Positions 18,238 through 28,721 of a DNA stretch of 64,000 nucleotides are shown one piece after another (positions within the stretch are counted from its first letter, which is position 1; every line of letters starts with the position of its first letter). This stretch comes from Planktothrix tepida PCC 9214. GTDB taxonomy: Bacteria; Cyanobacteriota; Cyanobacteriia; Cyanobacteriales; Microcoleaceae. The notes under the pieces are model-generated. The model was not told the DNA's origin, ran no database searches, and worked only from the letters and a program-made list of their open reading frames with translations. The position numbers and the translations under genes are program-made. The stretch covers positions 305,936 through 369,935 of the forward strand of contig NZ_LN889813.1 of assembly GCF_900009145.1 (NCBI RefSeq). The letters run 5' to 3'.

Positions 18238-18900
18238 ATGACAATTACCCCAGAATCTGTTCAAAATTTGTTAATTTCTAGTGATTTAGGCGATCGCTTA
18301 CGCGGTGTAAATCAACTCAGAGAATTGGAACCTGCAATTGCATTTGAGTTAATTCAAATCCCCATTAAAGATAGTAATAGTCGAGTTCGATATGCGGCTG
18401 TTAGCCAAATGGCAACTTTGGGGGAACAGAATTTAGAAATCGCTTATGAAATATTGAGCCATCACTTATTAAATGATCCTGAAGTCGATGTACAAGCTGC
18501 TGCCGCCGATGGATTAGGTGCGTTAAAACTTAAAAATGCGTTTGATGATCTGCAAACTGTTTACAATACAACCTCTGAATGGTTACTGAAACTGAGTATT
18601 GTTGCGGCAGTGGGAGGAATAGAAGAACCTCGTGCTTTTGAACTATTAGAACAAGCGCTTCAAGATGAAAATACTCTGATTCAAACCGTTGCCATTAGTG
18701 CATTAGGAGAATTAGGAGATCACAGAGCAATTCCTTTATTAGTTCCTTTTGTAACCAATTCCGACTGGCAAGTCCGTTATCGTGTTGCCCAAGCTTTAGT
18801 TCGTTTAGGAGGCAGTGAAGCTGAAACTTTGTTAAGACAATTAGCGGAGGATGAAGTGGAAATTGTTGCTCAAGAAGCGAAATCCCCAGTCGGTGGTTAA
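18238..18900 (+). CDS. nblB: HEAT-repeat protein, NblB-like (phycobilisome degradation/bilin-lyase-related)
   Basis: The 220-residue protein is built of HEAT/PBS-lyase repeats, e.g. DSNSRVRYAAVSQMATLG, DPEVDVQAAAADGLGALK and DHRAIPLLVPFVTNSDWQVRYR. The whole sequence, starting MTITPESVQNLL, matches my memory of cyanobacterial NblB proteins. Some of those are linked to phycobilisome disassembly during nutrient stress and are related to bilin lyases. NblB paralogues with other roles exist, so the function is less certain than the family. It stands alone with a 210-base upstream region. Confidence 0.72.
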   Translation: MTITPESVQNLLISSDLGDRLRGVNQLRELEPAIAFELIQIPIKDSNSRVRYAAVSQMATLGEQNLEIAYEILSHHLLNDPEVDVQAAAADGLGALKLKNAFDDLQTVYNTTSEWLLKLSIVAAVGGIEEPRAFELLEQALQDENTLIQTVAISALGELGDHRAIPLLVPFVTNSDWQVRYRVAQALVRLGGSEAETLLRQLAEDEVEIVAQEAKSPVGG

Positions 18901-19063
18901 ATTACTTTAAATCAGCTAGAAGGGATAAAATCTGTTAAACCCTTAGCTTCTAACTTTAGGGGGATGAGGCTGAGGGTTTAAATCAGTTGAATAAGCTAAG
19001 ACACCGATTTATCACGGGATGATTTGTTGTTGTTTTTGATAGTTATAAAACGACCTGATCTAA

Positions 19064-19596
19064 ACCTATGAAGCAACAAGGGATTTAGAAAAGAAAGGAT
19101 TTAAAGCTTTATGTCCGTTAGAAACCTGGGAGAGCTTAACGATAAAAAAAGGTCAAACTCAACTTAAATTTACGGCGATGCCAGGAAGACATGGCCCCGG
19201 ACTGTTAACGGCTTTGTTACCAAAAATGATGGGAAGTTTATTAGAATTTCAAACAGAATCCTCAACAACAGGATTCCGTCTTTATATTAGTGGGGATACG
19301 TTAGTTTATGATGATTTAAAAGAAATTCCTCGGCGATATCCGAATATCAATTTAGGGTTATTACATTTGGGAGGAACAAAAATTTTAGGTGTATTACTGA
19401 CAATGGATGCTAAACAGGGAATAGAAGCGATTAAAATTATTTCACCCGATGTAACAATTCCAATTCACTATAATGATTATACCGTGTTTAAATCCCCTTG
19501 GAAGATTTTATAGAAGCTGTAAAAGTTGCAGGTTTAGAGGAAAAAGTAAGGTATTTGAACCCCGGTGAAACTTATACTTTTACGGTTAACGGTTAA
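19064..19596 (+). pseudogene. Truncated, frameshifted MBL-fold metallohydrolase
   Basis: The frame gives family text from residues reading TYEATRDLEKKGF, then MPGRHGPG, YISGDTLVYDD, LLHLGGT and IPIHYNDYTVFKSP, the C-terminal half of a metallo-beta-lactamase-fold hydrolase. The N-terminal half with the HxHxDH metal site is absent; a stop (TAA, 19061) immediately precedes. Near 19496 one T has been lost, so FKSPLEDF becomes FKSPWKIL-stop, while the correct C-terminus resumes in another frame to 19596. An inactive remnant is the best reading. Confidence 0.82.
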
Positions 19597-19970
19597 TAGA
19601 GATTCCTCGGTAGAGATGTGAAACGTTCCGTCTCTACTAGACATCTCCCCAATAGAAACCGGGATGGAATAAAAACAGCTTATAGAACTCATTAATTATT
19701 ATTAATACAACTAAAAAAACCTATAAATCAGTTACTTGTGGAGAACCTAGCACAGGAGTGCGAGAGATTTTAAAAAATGAAACAGCCAGAAGTATTATCT
19801 CTGTTCCCAGTTAAGCTGTTCCCTTTTGAACCGAAATTTTGAACACCACTCAAATAGGATTGTTATAGTTTTTGTCTATCCCGTATCTGCGAGTTGAATT
19901 TCTGACACCTTGTAAGATAGTAAAGAACACCCCTTCCCATTTGAGTGGGTAGCCTGCGACAATAGCCCCT
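19597..19970. other. Non-coding region with repeat remnants
   Basis: It holds a GTAGAGA/TCTCTAC hairpin (19610-19637) of the dispersed family. It also holds a 32-base segment at 19777-19808, beginning ATGAAACAGCC, that recurs at 55975-56006 with two mismatches. No gene is seen. Confidence 0.6.
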
Positions 19971-21869
19971 ATGGAAACATCATCTTTTCACATTACCCTG
20001 TTGATGGTAATTACCGTCATTGCAGGGATTACGGCTCAAGTCTTGGCAGACTACCTGAAAGTTCCTGCCATCGTTTTTCTATTATTCTTTGGGATTCTCG
20101 TCGGAAATGATGGCTTGGGTGTCGTGCAGCCAAATCTTTTGGGAAGTGGGTTAGAAGTAATTGTCTCCCTCTCCGTCGCTTTAATATTATTTGAAGGGGG
20201 ATTAAGTTTAGACCTGCGGGCTTTAGGTCAAGTTTCGGGCAGTATTCGCAATTTAGTGACGTTTGGAACCTTAATCACCCTAATGGGGGCAGGGATGGCG
20301 GCTCATTGGTTAGGGGAGTTTCCCTGGCAAATTGCCTTTCTCTACGCTTCCTTAGTCGTTGTTACAGGCCCAACGGTAATCGGGCCCTTGTTAAAACAAG
20401 TTTCCGTAGACCGTCAGGTGTCCGCTTTATTAGAGGGGGAAGGGGTTCTGATTGACCCTGTTGGGGCAATTTTAGCGGTTTTAGTGCTGAACGTTGTGTT
20501 AAATGGCAATACTGACCCGTTAGCAATTATGGGGCAATTGCTATTACGTTTGAGTATTGGGGCAGGAATTGGAGTAATTGGGGGCGGAATCTTGGGATGG
20601 TTCTTGAAAGCAGCCCAATTTATGTCAGAAGAATTAAAAAATTTAGTCGTATTAGCTGCCCTTTGGGGATTGTTTGATATTGCAGAATTGCTGATGAGTG
20701 AATCGGGGTTAATGACAACGGTTGTTACGGGAATGATGGTACGTTATGTTGGGATTCCCGATATGCGTCAGTTACTCCGATTTAAAGGTCAATTAACAAT
20801 GTTAGCGGTGTCGGTTTTATTTATTTTATTAGCGGCGGATTTATCTTTAGATAGTATTGTGGCGTTGGGATGGGGAAGTATTTTTACAGTTTTAGCTTTA
20901 ATGTGGGTGGTGCGTCCGATTAATATTTGGCTTTGTACTTTAAATAGTAATCTAAATTGGCGACAAAAATTATTTGCGTCTTGGGTTTCCCCGAGGGGAA
21001 TTGTTTCTGCTTCCGTTGCGTCTTTATTTGCAATTCTACTAACCCAACGCGGAATTAACGGGGGAGATTCGATTAAAGCGTTAGTGTTTTTAACCATTAT
21101 TATGACGGTGGTGATTCAAGGATTAACGGCTCGATGGATGGCAAAAACCCTAGGAATTACGTCGAGTTCGGTAACGGGGGCGGTGATTGTGGGTTCAAAT
21201 CCTTTGAGTCGATTAATCGGCAAATTATTCCAAGAACGGGATGAATTAGTTGTGATGATTGATACTGATCCTGAAGCCTGTGAACAAGCAAGACAGCAAG
21301 GATTAACTGTTTATCAAAGTAGTGCTTTAGATCCAAATGTATTAGAAGAAGCGGGATTAGAATCAATCGGAACCTTCTTAGCAATGACCAGTAATGGAGA
21401 AGTTAATGTTGTTTTAGCAGAACGGGCTGATACGGAATTTAAACCGCCCCGTGTGTTGGCATTATTTCCCCGTGAACCGCAAACCAAAGCAACAGTAAAT
21501 CGAGAAAAAATTCAACAAGCTTTTATCCCTGATTTACCCTTAAAACAATGGAATACCTATCTCGAAGACCGAGAAGTGAAATTAGGAGAAACGGTCTTAC
21601 GCCAACCGGGTTTAGAATTTCAACGAGCGCACCTGCAAGCATTAATTCGCTCTGGAGAATTAATCCCTTTATTAATCGAACGAGATGGGAATTTGCAAGT
21701 GTTACCTGCCTCGGAATCTTGGCAAGTCGGAGATCAAATTATTTATCTGCTTCATGACCCGAAACCCAAGTTACTCAAGCGTTTATCGGGTTCTCAACAG
21801 TCTAATTTAACCTTAGAAAAACATCCCGTTGTTGAAGAAGTGCCCCTAGAAGCGTCTTTAAGCCGTTAA
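19971..21869 (+). CDS. CPA1-type Na+(K+)/H+ antiporter with C-terminal TrkA/RCK domain
   Basis: Inner-membrane cation/proton exchanger of 632 residues. About twelve hydrophobic segments span residues 1-395, with ALILFEGGLSLD and the ion-site region EGEGVLIDPVGAIL of the NhaP/CPA1 class. An RCK/TrkA-N regulatory domain follows (GAVIVGSNPLSRLIGKL, VVMIDTDPEACEQARQQG), then a TrkA-C-like region to about 600. RCK domains bind nucleotides or ions and gate transport. It fits pH and sodium homeostasis, which supports Na+-driven bicarbonate uptake, but it is distant from the carbon island. The ion specificity is not readable. Confidence 0.88.
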   Translation: METSSFHITLLMVITVIAGITAQVLADYLKVPAIVFLLFFGILVGNDGLGVVQPNLLGSGLEVIVSLSVALILFEGGLSLDLRALGQVSGSIRNLVTFGTLITLMGAGMAAHWLGEFPWQIAFLYASLVVVTGPTVIGPLLKQVSVDRQVSALLEGEGVLIDPVGAILAVLVLNVVLNGNTDPLAIMGQLLLRLSIGAGIGVIGGGILGWFLKAAQFMSEELKNLVVLAALWGLFDIAELLMSESGLMTTVVTGMMVRYVGIPDMRQLLRFKGQLTMLAVSVLFILLAADLSLDSIVALGWGSIFTVLALMWVVRPINIWLCTLNSNLNWRQKLFASWVSPRGIVSASVASLFAILLTQRGINGGDSIKALVFLTIIMTVVIQGLTARWMAKTLGITSSSVTGAVIVGSNPLSRLIGKLFQERDELVVMIDTDPEACEQARQQGLTVYQSSALDPNVLEEAGLESIGTFLAMTSNGEVNVVLAERADTEFKPPRVLALFPREPQTKATVNREKIQQAFIPDLPLKQWNTYLEDREVKLGETVLRQPGLEFQRAHLQALIRSGELIPLLIERDGNLQVLPASESWQVGDQIIYLLHDPKPKLLKRLSGSQQSNLTLEKHPVVEEVPLEASLSR

Positions 21870-21908
21870 AAATCGGCGTTTAAATTCTAAAGACAGCCTC
21901 TAACCTAC

Positions 21909-24131
21909 CTATTCTAAAAATAAATTAGGATTAGGTGCATTATTTCCATCACTGGGGCTAGGTTCTGATGCCGCGGGAGGTGCAGGTTCGGGTGCAGGTT
22001 CCGGCGCAGGTTCGGGTGCAGGTTCGGGTGCAGGTTCCGGCGCAGCAGCCGCAGGTTCGGGTTCAGGTTCCGGTGCTGGGGGAGGTTCTGCGGGTGCGGG
22101 AGGATAATCTGAATAACCGGAATCTGGGGCTACCGTTGAGTCATAACCTCCGCTATCGTTGGAATAGGAAGGTTCTGAATAATTAGAATTCCCGCTATCG
22201 TTGGAATAGGAAGGTTCTGAATAATTGGAATTCCCGCTATCGCTGGAATAACCGGAATCATTAGAGTAGGAATCTGTTTGAGAGACAGGACGAGCTTCTT
22301 CTACAGGTTCTTGTTGTGCAGCAATGGCTGCATCGCGTTCCGAAGCCCAGCCAGCAATCGCCCCTTGAGCTTCAGAATATAATGCCCGACCGTATCGAAT
22401 TTGCGAAGCTTCAGCAATGGCCCCACTGAGATTTCCCTTTCCAGCTAAATCATAAGCTCGATTCAAAATCGGTCGATCTTCTGTCGTTTGTACTTGCGCC
22501 ACCCAAGCGGAAATTTTATCCCGTGCTGGCTGATACAACGCTCGACCTGAGTTAATTTTAGAGGCTTTATCAATCGCAGCACTCAGATTTCCCTGTTTTG
22601 CTAAGGCTAAGGCTTCATTCAGAAGCGGTTGATCCTCAATAATTTCAATCCGTTTTGTCCATTCAGCAATTAATGTTTGAGCTTCAACCCGTAACGGACT
22701 TCCCAACCCAACTTGACGAGCTTGCTGCACAGCCGTTTCAAACCCATCTAGGGTTTCTGTTTGGGCTAACCGTCGAGCTAAAGCCAGGTAGGGCTGATCT
22801 TCTAATCGTTGAATTTCCTTACGCCAATGGGCGACTAAGGTTTGAGCGTGAACTCGTCGAGGTTGTTGAGGCGTAATCATCTGGGCTTGATCAATTGCCA
22901 GTTGTAATGTAAAAGGATGATCAATATTCGCCACGACTGTAGCCAACTGCAAATTGAGCAGATCTTGAATCTGTTGTGAAACCTCCTCTGGTTTAACTTG
23001 CGCTTCTGGATAGGGAGGACGATTATTTCCCATTTGATCCAGAGCCGCTTGTCCTTCCCAAAGAACCGCCATTTGTTGCCAAATGGGTTGACTATTGGTT
23101 TGATTCCAACTGAGGGCTTTAATTTGACCCATTAAAATCAAATTTTGGGATTCTGCATACAAAGGCGAATAGTGGGGAACCAAACTGGCAATATCTGTGA
23201 AACCCTCTATCTTTTTTTCTTTTAATTCTTTAACGGCTAAATCCAGTAAAGAGCGACTCCAATTTTTAATTTCTTTGATCGCCCCAGCTTGAATATAAAG
23301 TTTTTTATCAATTTTGTTGGCTAAAGCGATCGCTTCGGCTAATTTTTCGGGAGTATTTTCCTTCGCTAACTCACGCGCTTCATTCAAGCGTTGATTCCCT
23401 TGACGTTCCAAACTCAAGCGATCCATAATTTCATTAAATCGCTTTTCACTCCAATGGGTATTATTTAATTTTGATAACGCTTGGGCATATCCAAAAGCTT
23501 GTGTCCAATCTAAATCTTGCATGGCTTTCAGGGCTTTATCATAAATTTTTTGCCCTTGATCCCAATTATTTTTCCAGCCCTCTATGGCAATTTCCACCTG
23601 TTCATAAGCCGGGGTATTTTTCGGAACAATATTAACAATGGCTAAGGCTGCGTTTAAATCTCCATTACTATCAATTTTTTGCTTGGCAATTTCAATTAAG
23701 GCCTGTGACCACTGCTGCATTTTTTGTTGCGCGAGTCCCTGAAGCGGGTGATCTGCGGGCCAACTGGCAATTAAGGCAAAGGCTTGACGTAACGGTTCTA
23801 TTTTGCCCGACTTTGTAGCGAGATCAGCACAATATAACCGTTCACTATCGGGAGATAAGGGCGAGATTTCTTCACAATTCGGTGCTGGAGGCATGGTTAA
23901 TAACCACAGCAGAGCCCCCGTCCCCAGTGTTCCAAACCCCAAGAAAATAATCAACCACAGAAACGGCCAGCCCCAAAACCAAGGCGGAAGTTTCAAGGGA
24001 ATTCGTTTCTGGACAGTTTGCTTTTCCTCTACAGTAGTTTCTGAGATGTTCTCCGAGGGTGAAGAACTCGAAACCTCCTCAGAGAATTCTGATGGAGATA
24101 AGCGGGTTTGATCAAATTGGGGTGTCGTCAT
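21909..24131 (-). CDS. Large single-pass membrane protein with helical repeats and Ser/Asn- and Pro/Glu/Ala-rich tail
   Basis: Function not recognised. The 740-residue product has a polar N-terminus, one membrane segment near residues 52-80 (FLWLIIFLGFGTLGTGALLW) and about 500 residues of helical repeats. These include two near-copies of a 50-residue unit (LSAAIDKASKI...GRALYQPARDKISAW and LSGAIAEASQI...GRALYSEAQGAIAGW). The tail has four YSNDSG/YSEPS copies and then a PEPA tandem run, a length-variable region. The topology suggests the repeats face the periplasm. Similar cyanobacterial proteins are sometimes labelled chromosome segregation ATPase, but no ATPase motif is visible. Confidence 0.7.
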   Translation of the reverse strand: MTTPQFDQTRLSPSEFSEEVSSSSPSENISETTVEEKQTVQKRIPLKLPPWFWGWPFLWLIIFLGFGTLGTGALLWLLTMPPAPNCEEISPLSPDSERLYCADLATKSGKIEPLRQAFALIASWPADHPLQGLAQQKMQQWSQALIEIAKQKIDSNGDLNAALAIVNIVPKNTPAYEQVEIAIEGWKNNWDQGQKIYDKALKAMQDLDWTQAFGYAQALSKLNNTHWSEKRFNEIMDRLSLERQGNQRLNEARELAKENTPEKLAEAIALANKIDKKLYIQAGAIKEIKNWSRSLLDLAVKELKEKKIEGFTDIASLVPHYSPLYAESQNLILMGQIKALSWNQTNSQPIWQQMAVLWEGQAALDQMGNNRPPYPEAQVKPEEVSQQIQDLLNLQLATVVANIDHPFTLQLAIDQAQMITPQQPRRVHAQTLVAHWRKEIQRLEDQPYLALARRLAQTETLDGFETAVQQARQVGLGSPLRVEAQTLIAEWTKRIEIIEDQPLLNEALALAKQGNLSAAIDKASKINSGRALYQPARDKISAWVAQVQTTEDRPILNRAYDLAGKGNLSGAIAEASQIRYGRALYSEAQGAIAGWASERDAAIAAQQEPVEEARPVSQTDSYSNDSGYSSDSGNSNYSEPSYSNDSGNSNYSEPSYSNDSGGYDSTVAPDSGYSDYPPAPAEPPPAPEPEPEPAAAAPEPAPEPAPEPAPEPAPEPAPPAASEPSPSDGNNAPNPNLFLE

Positions 24132-25031
24132 TCCTTCACCGTTTCCTCATAATCGCGACTTCAGCCTAGCTCGGACTTGGAAGTCAGTTCCTGAATATCA
24201 GGCTCACTTCCCAAGCTAGTCTGAGAACCTGTGACCGTGCTGAACAAACCGAAGTCGAGTTTACATTGACAATTCCCTGACTCAAAGGGAGTAATTTTTA
24301 AGGTTTGTCCTGCTGTCAGAGGAGATTAAGCCATTGTAAACGAGCAGGTCTGTTGAAAACAGAAAACCTGATAAAATCATGGCAGATCTTAAGCTAATCC
24401 TCCAACTAAAGCAAGAAGAAATTTACAAAGTCTATCGTCTGTTCTTCCCCTACCCCCCACAGGCTACACCCTACCCCCTCTTCATTTACCGAAAAGGGTT
24501 TAAAGCCCTGTCCCTTCGACAGCCCTTCCACAAGGTTCAGGACAAGGCTCAGGGCAGGACTCAGGGCAAGCTCTTCTAGGACAGCTTTTTTTGTCTAGGT
24601 GTTGTCAACGCAATTTTTAGTCTCTATTAATAACTCTACAAACCTCTTTTCCAAGCGTACCCCATTACTAATTTACAGGAATTAATATTAGGCAAAATCT
24701 TCTTAACTTTATTAAAGACATCACCGTATAACACTTAAGGGATGAGTTATCGGTACAAGCCAAAAACCCGATTGATTTCTTTGAGAAACTGGGTTTTTAG
24801 TCTGGGCGGTTTCATAATTTTATGTTAAAACAGAGACGAATTTTGGACAATAGCGTTTAAAATCAAACTCAAGAGCCTGGAATTGAGAACATTTCACCTC
24901 ATAGAGTGCGTTTACCTGAAGTTTTATTGATGAGTAGTACCAGTCGCAGGAAAAAAAACGATTTTATTTTTATGATGTGATTCCGTTGATCTTTATCGGC
25001 TTTATTTTTGTGATTGCTTAGGGGTATAGTC
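24132..25031. other. 900-base non-coding region upstream of the WD40 gene
   Basis: It contains a low-complexity repeat with AAGGTTCAGGACAAGGCTCAGGG-like units near 24530, and a hairpin with AAAAACCC/GGGTTTTT arms (24762-24798). Frames here, including a 66-codon one at 24379, have repeat-derived composition and no gene character. Confidence 0.5.
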
Positions 25032-28000
25032 ATGAATAATCATCCTCAACCTCGCTATGATTATCAAGTTGGTGGGAGTCTTCCCGTTGATTCTCCCACC
25101 TATATTAAAAGAGCCGCCGATGATGAATTTTACGACGCATTAAAACAGGGAGAATTTTGTTATGTTCTCAACTGTCGTCAGATGGGAAAATCCAGTTTAA
25201 GAGTTCAAACCATGCGACGGTTAGAACAGGAAGGATATACTTGTGTTGCGATTGATATTACAGCGATTGGGACTTTAGAAATTACTCCCGAACAGTGGTA
25301 TTTAGGAATGATTGAAGAAATGAGTAACAGCCTAGAACTGTATACTCAATTTGATGGGGAGGAATGGTGGCAACAACATCAACAGTTATCAGTTACTCAA
25401 CGATTTGGGAAATTTTTAAAAGATATTCTTTTAGAATTAATCTTGACACCGATTGTGATTTTCGTTGATGAAATTGATAGTGTATTAAGTTTACCCTTTC
25501 CAATCGATGACTTTTTTGCTTTAATTCGAGAGTGTTATAATCATCGTGCTGAACAACCCAGTTATCAACGATTAACCTTTGCATTATTAGGGGTGACAAC
25601 GCCACCGGATTTAATTCAAGATAAACGAAGAACGCCCTTTAATATTGGTAGAGCTATTGAATTAACCGGATTTCAGTTAACAGAATCATATCCCCTAGCC
25701 GATGGATTTATCAACCAAACCGATAACCCTCAAGGCTTATTAAAATCCGTTTTATATTGGACGGGAGGACAACCGTTTTTAACACAAAAACTCTGTAAAT
25801 TAATTCGAGAAAGTGGGCAAAATATTCCCTCAAATCAAGAGGCGGAATGGGTAGAAAATTTAGTTCAAGACCGGATTATTAATAACTGGGAAGGACAGGA
25901 CACCCCGGAACATTTAAGAACCATTCGTGATCGCATTCTCTATGCTGAACATCAACGCACCGGACGACTTCTCGGAAGTTATCAACAAATCTTACAACAA
26001 CAAGGAATTCTTGCGGAAGATAACCCAGATCAAGTGATGTTGCGGCTATCGGGATTAGTGGTCAAAAATCAGGGAAAACTGAAGGTTTATAATCAAATTT
26101 ATGCAACGGTTTTTAATTTGAATTGGGTAGAAAAAACCTTAGCAGATTTACGACCCTATGCAGAATCGTTTAGCGCTTGGGAAAAGTCACAACGTCAGGA
26201 TGAGTCACGGTTGTTGCAGGGGGAAGCCTTAAAAGAAGCGAAACAATGGGCAAAGGGAAAAAGTTTGAGTAGTGAAGATTATCAATATTTAGATGCTAGT
26301 GAAGTCTTAGATAAACGGGCGATTCAAGCAGAATTGGAGGCAGAACACAAAGCCTATCAAATTTTAGCTAAAGCCAAACAAAAGGCAACCTTAATTAGTA
26401 TGATTTCTGGTGTGGCGTTTGGCGTTGCTGTACTTTCTTTAGTTGCAGTTATCATAGCAGTCAAAGAAGCAAAGTTAAAGTTAGCACTGGCAGAAGTCAG
26501 CTTAAAAGGGTATTCTGCAAAAGAATTTTTCAGTGAAGGTGAAGAATTCTTAGCCCTAAAAGAAGTTTTAACCGCAGCAAAACAACTCAAAACCTTAGAT
26601 CCTTCCCGTTCAGAAACACAGAATACTCGTCTGCCAACAATTACTACGCTTCAGAAAATTTTGTATGACATTAGAGAGCGTAATACCCTGAAAAGTCATC
26701 AGGATTCAGTCGAGAGTGTGAGTTGGAGTCCCGACGGTAACATTCTGGCTTCTGGTAGTCAGGACAACACTATCAAGCTATGGAACAAACATGGCAAGCT
26801 GTTACAAACTCTCAATGCTCATCAGGGTATAGTTTGGAGTCTGAGTTGGAGTCCTGATGATGAAACCCTTGCTTCTGGGAGTCAGGACAACACTATCAAG
26901 CTGTGGAGTAAACAGGGTCAACTCTTGCAGACCTTCAAGGGTCATGAGGATGAGGTACAGAGTGTGAGTTGGAATCCCGATGGTAAAGTTCTCGCTTCTG
27001 GCAGTAACGACAAAACCATCAAGCTATGGAGTAAACAGGGTCAACTCTTGCAGACCCTTAAGAATCATAAGGGTTCCGTTTGGAGTTTGAGTTGGAGTCC
27101 TGATGGTAAAGTTCTCGCTTCTGGCAGTAACGACAAAACCATTAAGCTGTGGAGTCGTGAGGGTAAATTGTTGCAGACGCTCAAGGGTCATGAGAAGGGT
27201 GTCAGAAGTCTTAATTGGAGTCCCGATGGTAAAATTCTGGCTTCTAGCAGTAATGACTTCACCATCAAGCTATGGAGTCGCGAGGGTAAATTGTTGCAGA
27301 CGCTCAAGGGTCATGAGAATCGGGTCGGGGGTCTGAGTTGGAGTCCTAACAACCAAACCTTGGCTTCTGTCAGTAATGATAAAACTATCAAGTTGTGGAG
27401 CCGAGAAGGTCAACTGTTGCAGACGCTCAAGGGTCATAAGAATCGGGTCAATAGTCTAAGTTGGAGTCCTAATGGTGAAACTCTGGCTTCCGGCAGTCAG
27501 GACAAGACCATCAAACTCTGGAGCTTAGAGGGTCAACTTTTGCAGACCCTCAAGAGCGATGAGAATCCGGTCAATAGCGTCCGTTGGAGTCCCGATGGTG
27601 AAACCCTAGCTTCTAGTAGTGATGAAGTCATCAAGCTTTGGAGTCGAGAGGGTCAACTTTTGTCCACCCTAACGGCTCATAAGGAAGTGATTTGGGGTCT
27701 GAGTTGGAGTCCCGATAGTAAAATTCTCGCTTCTGGCAGTCAGGACAAGACCATTAAGCTGTGGAATCAGGAGGGTCAACTTTTGCACACCCTCACAGGT
27801 GATCAAGATGAGGTTTGGAGTCTGAGTTGGAGTCCCGATGGTGAAACCCTAGCTTCTGGCGGTAGTCATGGGGTCATCAAGCTTTGGAGTCGAGAGGGTG
27901 AACTTTTACACACCCTCACGGCTCATAAGGAAGGGGTTTGTAGTCTAAGTTGGAGTTCTGATGGTCAAATTCTTGCTTCTGGCAGCAATGACAAAACCAT

Positions 28001-28520
28001 CAAGCTTTGGAGTCGAGAGGGCCAGCTTTTGCACATCCTCAACGGTCATCAGAGTTGGGTTAATACTATAAGTTGGAATCCCGACAATGAATCCATAGCT
28101 TCTGGCAGTCAGGACAACACTATCAAACTATGGAACAAACAGGGTCAACTTTTGCAGACCTTCAAGGGCCATGAAAATCCGGTCAATAGTATAAGTTGGA
28201 GTCCTAATGGTAAAATTCTCGCTTCTGGTAGTGACGATAATACCATCAATCTCTGGAGTCGAGAAGGTAAGGTGTTGCAAATTCTCAAAAGCCACGAGAA
28301 TCAGGTTAATAGTGTCAGTTGGAGTCCCGATGGTAAAATTCTCGCTTCTGGGAGTTCAGACAAAACAATCAAGCTATGGACGATTAACTTTGATTTAGAT
28401 CAATTAATGGTCTGGGGTTGTGAATGGATGAAGGATTATCTGGAGAATAGTTCGAGTGTGAGTGAGGAGGATAGGCATTTGTGTGATAAGGTGTTGGGGA
28501 AACAAAATTCTAAGCCTTGA
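25032..28520 (+). CDS. AAA/STAND-type ATPase with 14 C-terminal WD40 repeats
   Basis: The 1162-residue protein starts at ATG 25032 (AGGGG about 8 bases upstream); a TTG frame opens at 25014. The N-terminal AAA-like domain has Walker [11 protein letters not shown] (Lys53) and Walker [10 protein letters not shown] near 145, then a winged-helix region to about 380. A membrane segment or hydrophobic helix lies near 455-480. From 26688 to about 28384, fourteen WD40 units of 41 residues (123 bases) follow, enough for two seven-blade propellers. The units are unusually alike (SWSPDG..LASGS.D.TIKLWS). Such sensor ATPases are candidates for signalling or anti-phage recognition. No effector domain is obvious. 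Confidence 0.88.
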   Translation: MNNHPQPRYDYQVGGSLPVDSPTYIKRAADDEFYDALKQGEFCYVLNCRQMGKSSLRVQTMRRLEQEGYTCVAIDITAIGTLEITPEQWYLGMIEEMSNSLELYTQFDGEEWWQQHQQLSVTQRFGKFLKDILLELILTPIVIFVDEIDSVLSLPFPIDDFFALIRECYNHRAEQPSYQRLTFALLGVTTPPDLIQDKRRTPFNIGRAIELTGFQLTESYPLADGFINQTDNPQGLLKSVLYWTGGQPFLTQKLCKLIRESGQNIPSNQEAEWVENLVQDRIINNWEGQDTPEHLRTIRDRILYAEHQRTGRLLGSYQQILQQQGILAEDNPDQVMLRLSGLVVKNQGKLKVYNQIYATVFNLNWVEKTLADLRPYAESFSAWEKSQRQDESRLLQGEALKEAKQWAKGKSLSSEDYQYLDASEVLDKRAIQAELEAEHKAYQILAKAKQKATLISMISGVAFGVAVLSLVAVIIAVKEAKLKLALAEVSLKGYSAKEFFSEGEEFLALKEVLTAAKQLKTLDPSRSETQNTRLPTITTLQKILYDIRERNTLKSHQDSVESVSWSPDGNILASGSQDNTIKLWNKHGKLLQTLNAHQGIVWSLSWSPDDETLASGSQDNTIKLWSKQGQLLQTFKGHEDEVQSVSWNPDGKVLASGSNDKTIKLWSKQGQLLQTLKNHKGSVWSLSWSPDGKVLASGSNDKTIKLWSREGKLLQTLKGHEKGVRSLNWSPDGKILASSSNDFTIKLWSREGKLLQTLKGHENRVGGLSWSPNNQTLASVSNDKTIKLWSREGQLLQTLKGHKNRVNSLSWSPNGETLASGSQDKTIKLWSLEGQLLQTLKSDENPVNSVRWSPDGETLASSSDEVIKLWSREGQLLSTLTAHKEVIWGLSWSPDSKILASGSQDKTIKLWNQEGQLLHTLTGDQDEVWSLSWSPDGETLASGGSHGVIKLWSREGELLHTLTAHKEGVCSLSWSSDGQILASGSNDKTIKLWSREGQLLHILNGHQSWVNTISWNPDNESIASGSQDNTIKLWNKQGQLLQTFKGHENPVNSISWSPNGKILASGSDDNTINLWSREGKVLQILKSHENQVNSVSWSPDGKILASGSSDKTIKLWTINFDLDQLMVWGCEWMKDYLENSSSVSEEDRHLCDKVLGKQNSKP
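26688..28384 (+). repeat. Fourteen tandem 123-base WD40-coding units
   Basis: The DNA itself repeats nearly exactly (for example the AGTTGGAGTCCCGATGGTAA block), pointing to recent duplication or gene conversion. One unit is 120 bases. The array is prone to copy-number change and to assembly collapse. Confidence 0.9.
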
Positions 28521-28721
28521 AATAAATTTCAGGCTGAAAGCAAAAACCCGTTAAAATGGGTTAATAAAATCAAGTCTTGAGTTATCTAAAGATAACGTTA
28601 GCTTTTAGCCCGAACTTTAGTTCAGGGCATTCATCATTTAAGTTGACAACCATACCCCAAACCCTTAAAAATTAGTCCCCTAAAATAAATAAAGCCTAAA
28701 AATAATAATTAAAAATAGCTC

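Noticed and set aside
24379-24579. 66-codon plus-strand frame before the WD40 gene
   Set aside because: Its second half is encoded by a low-complexity repeat (AAGGCTCAGGG units), it has no clear ribosome site and no family resemblance.
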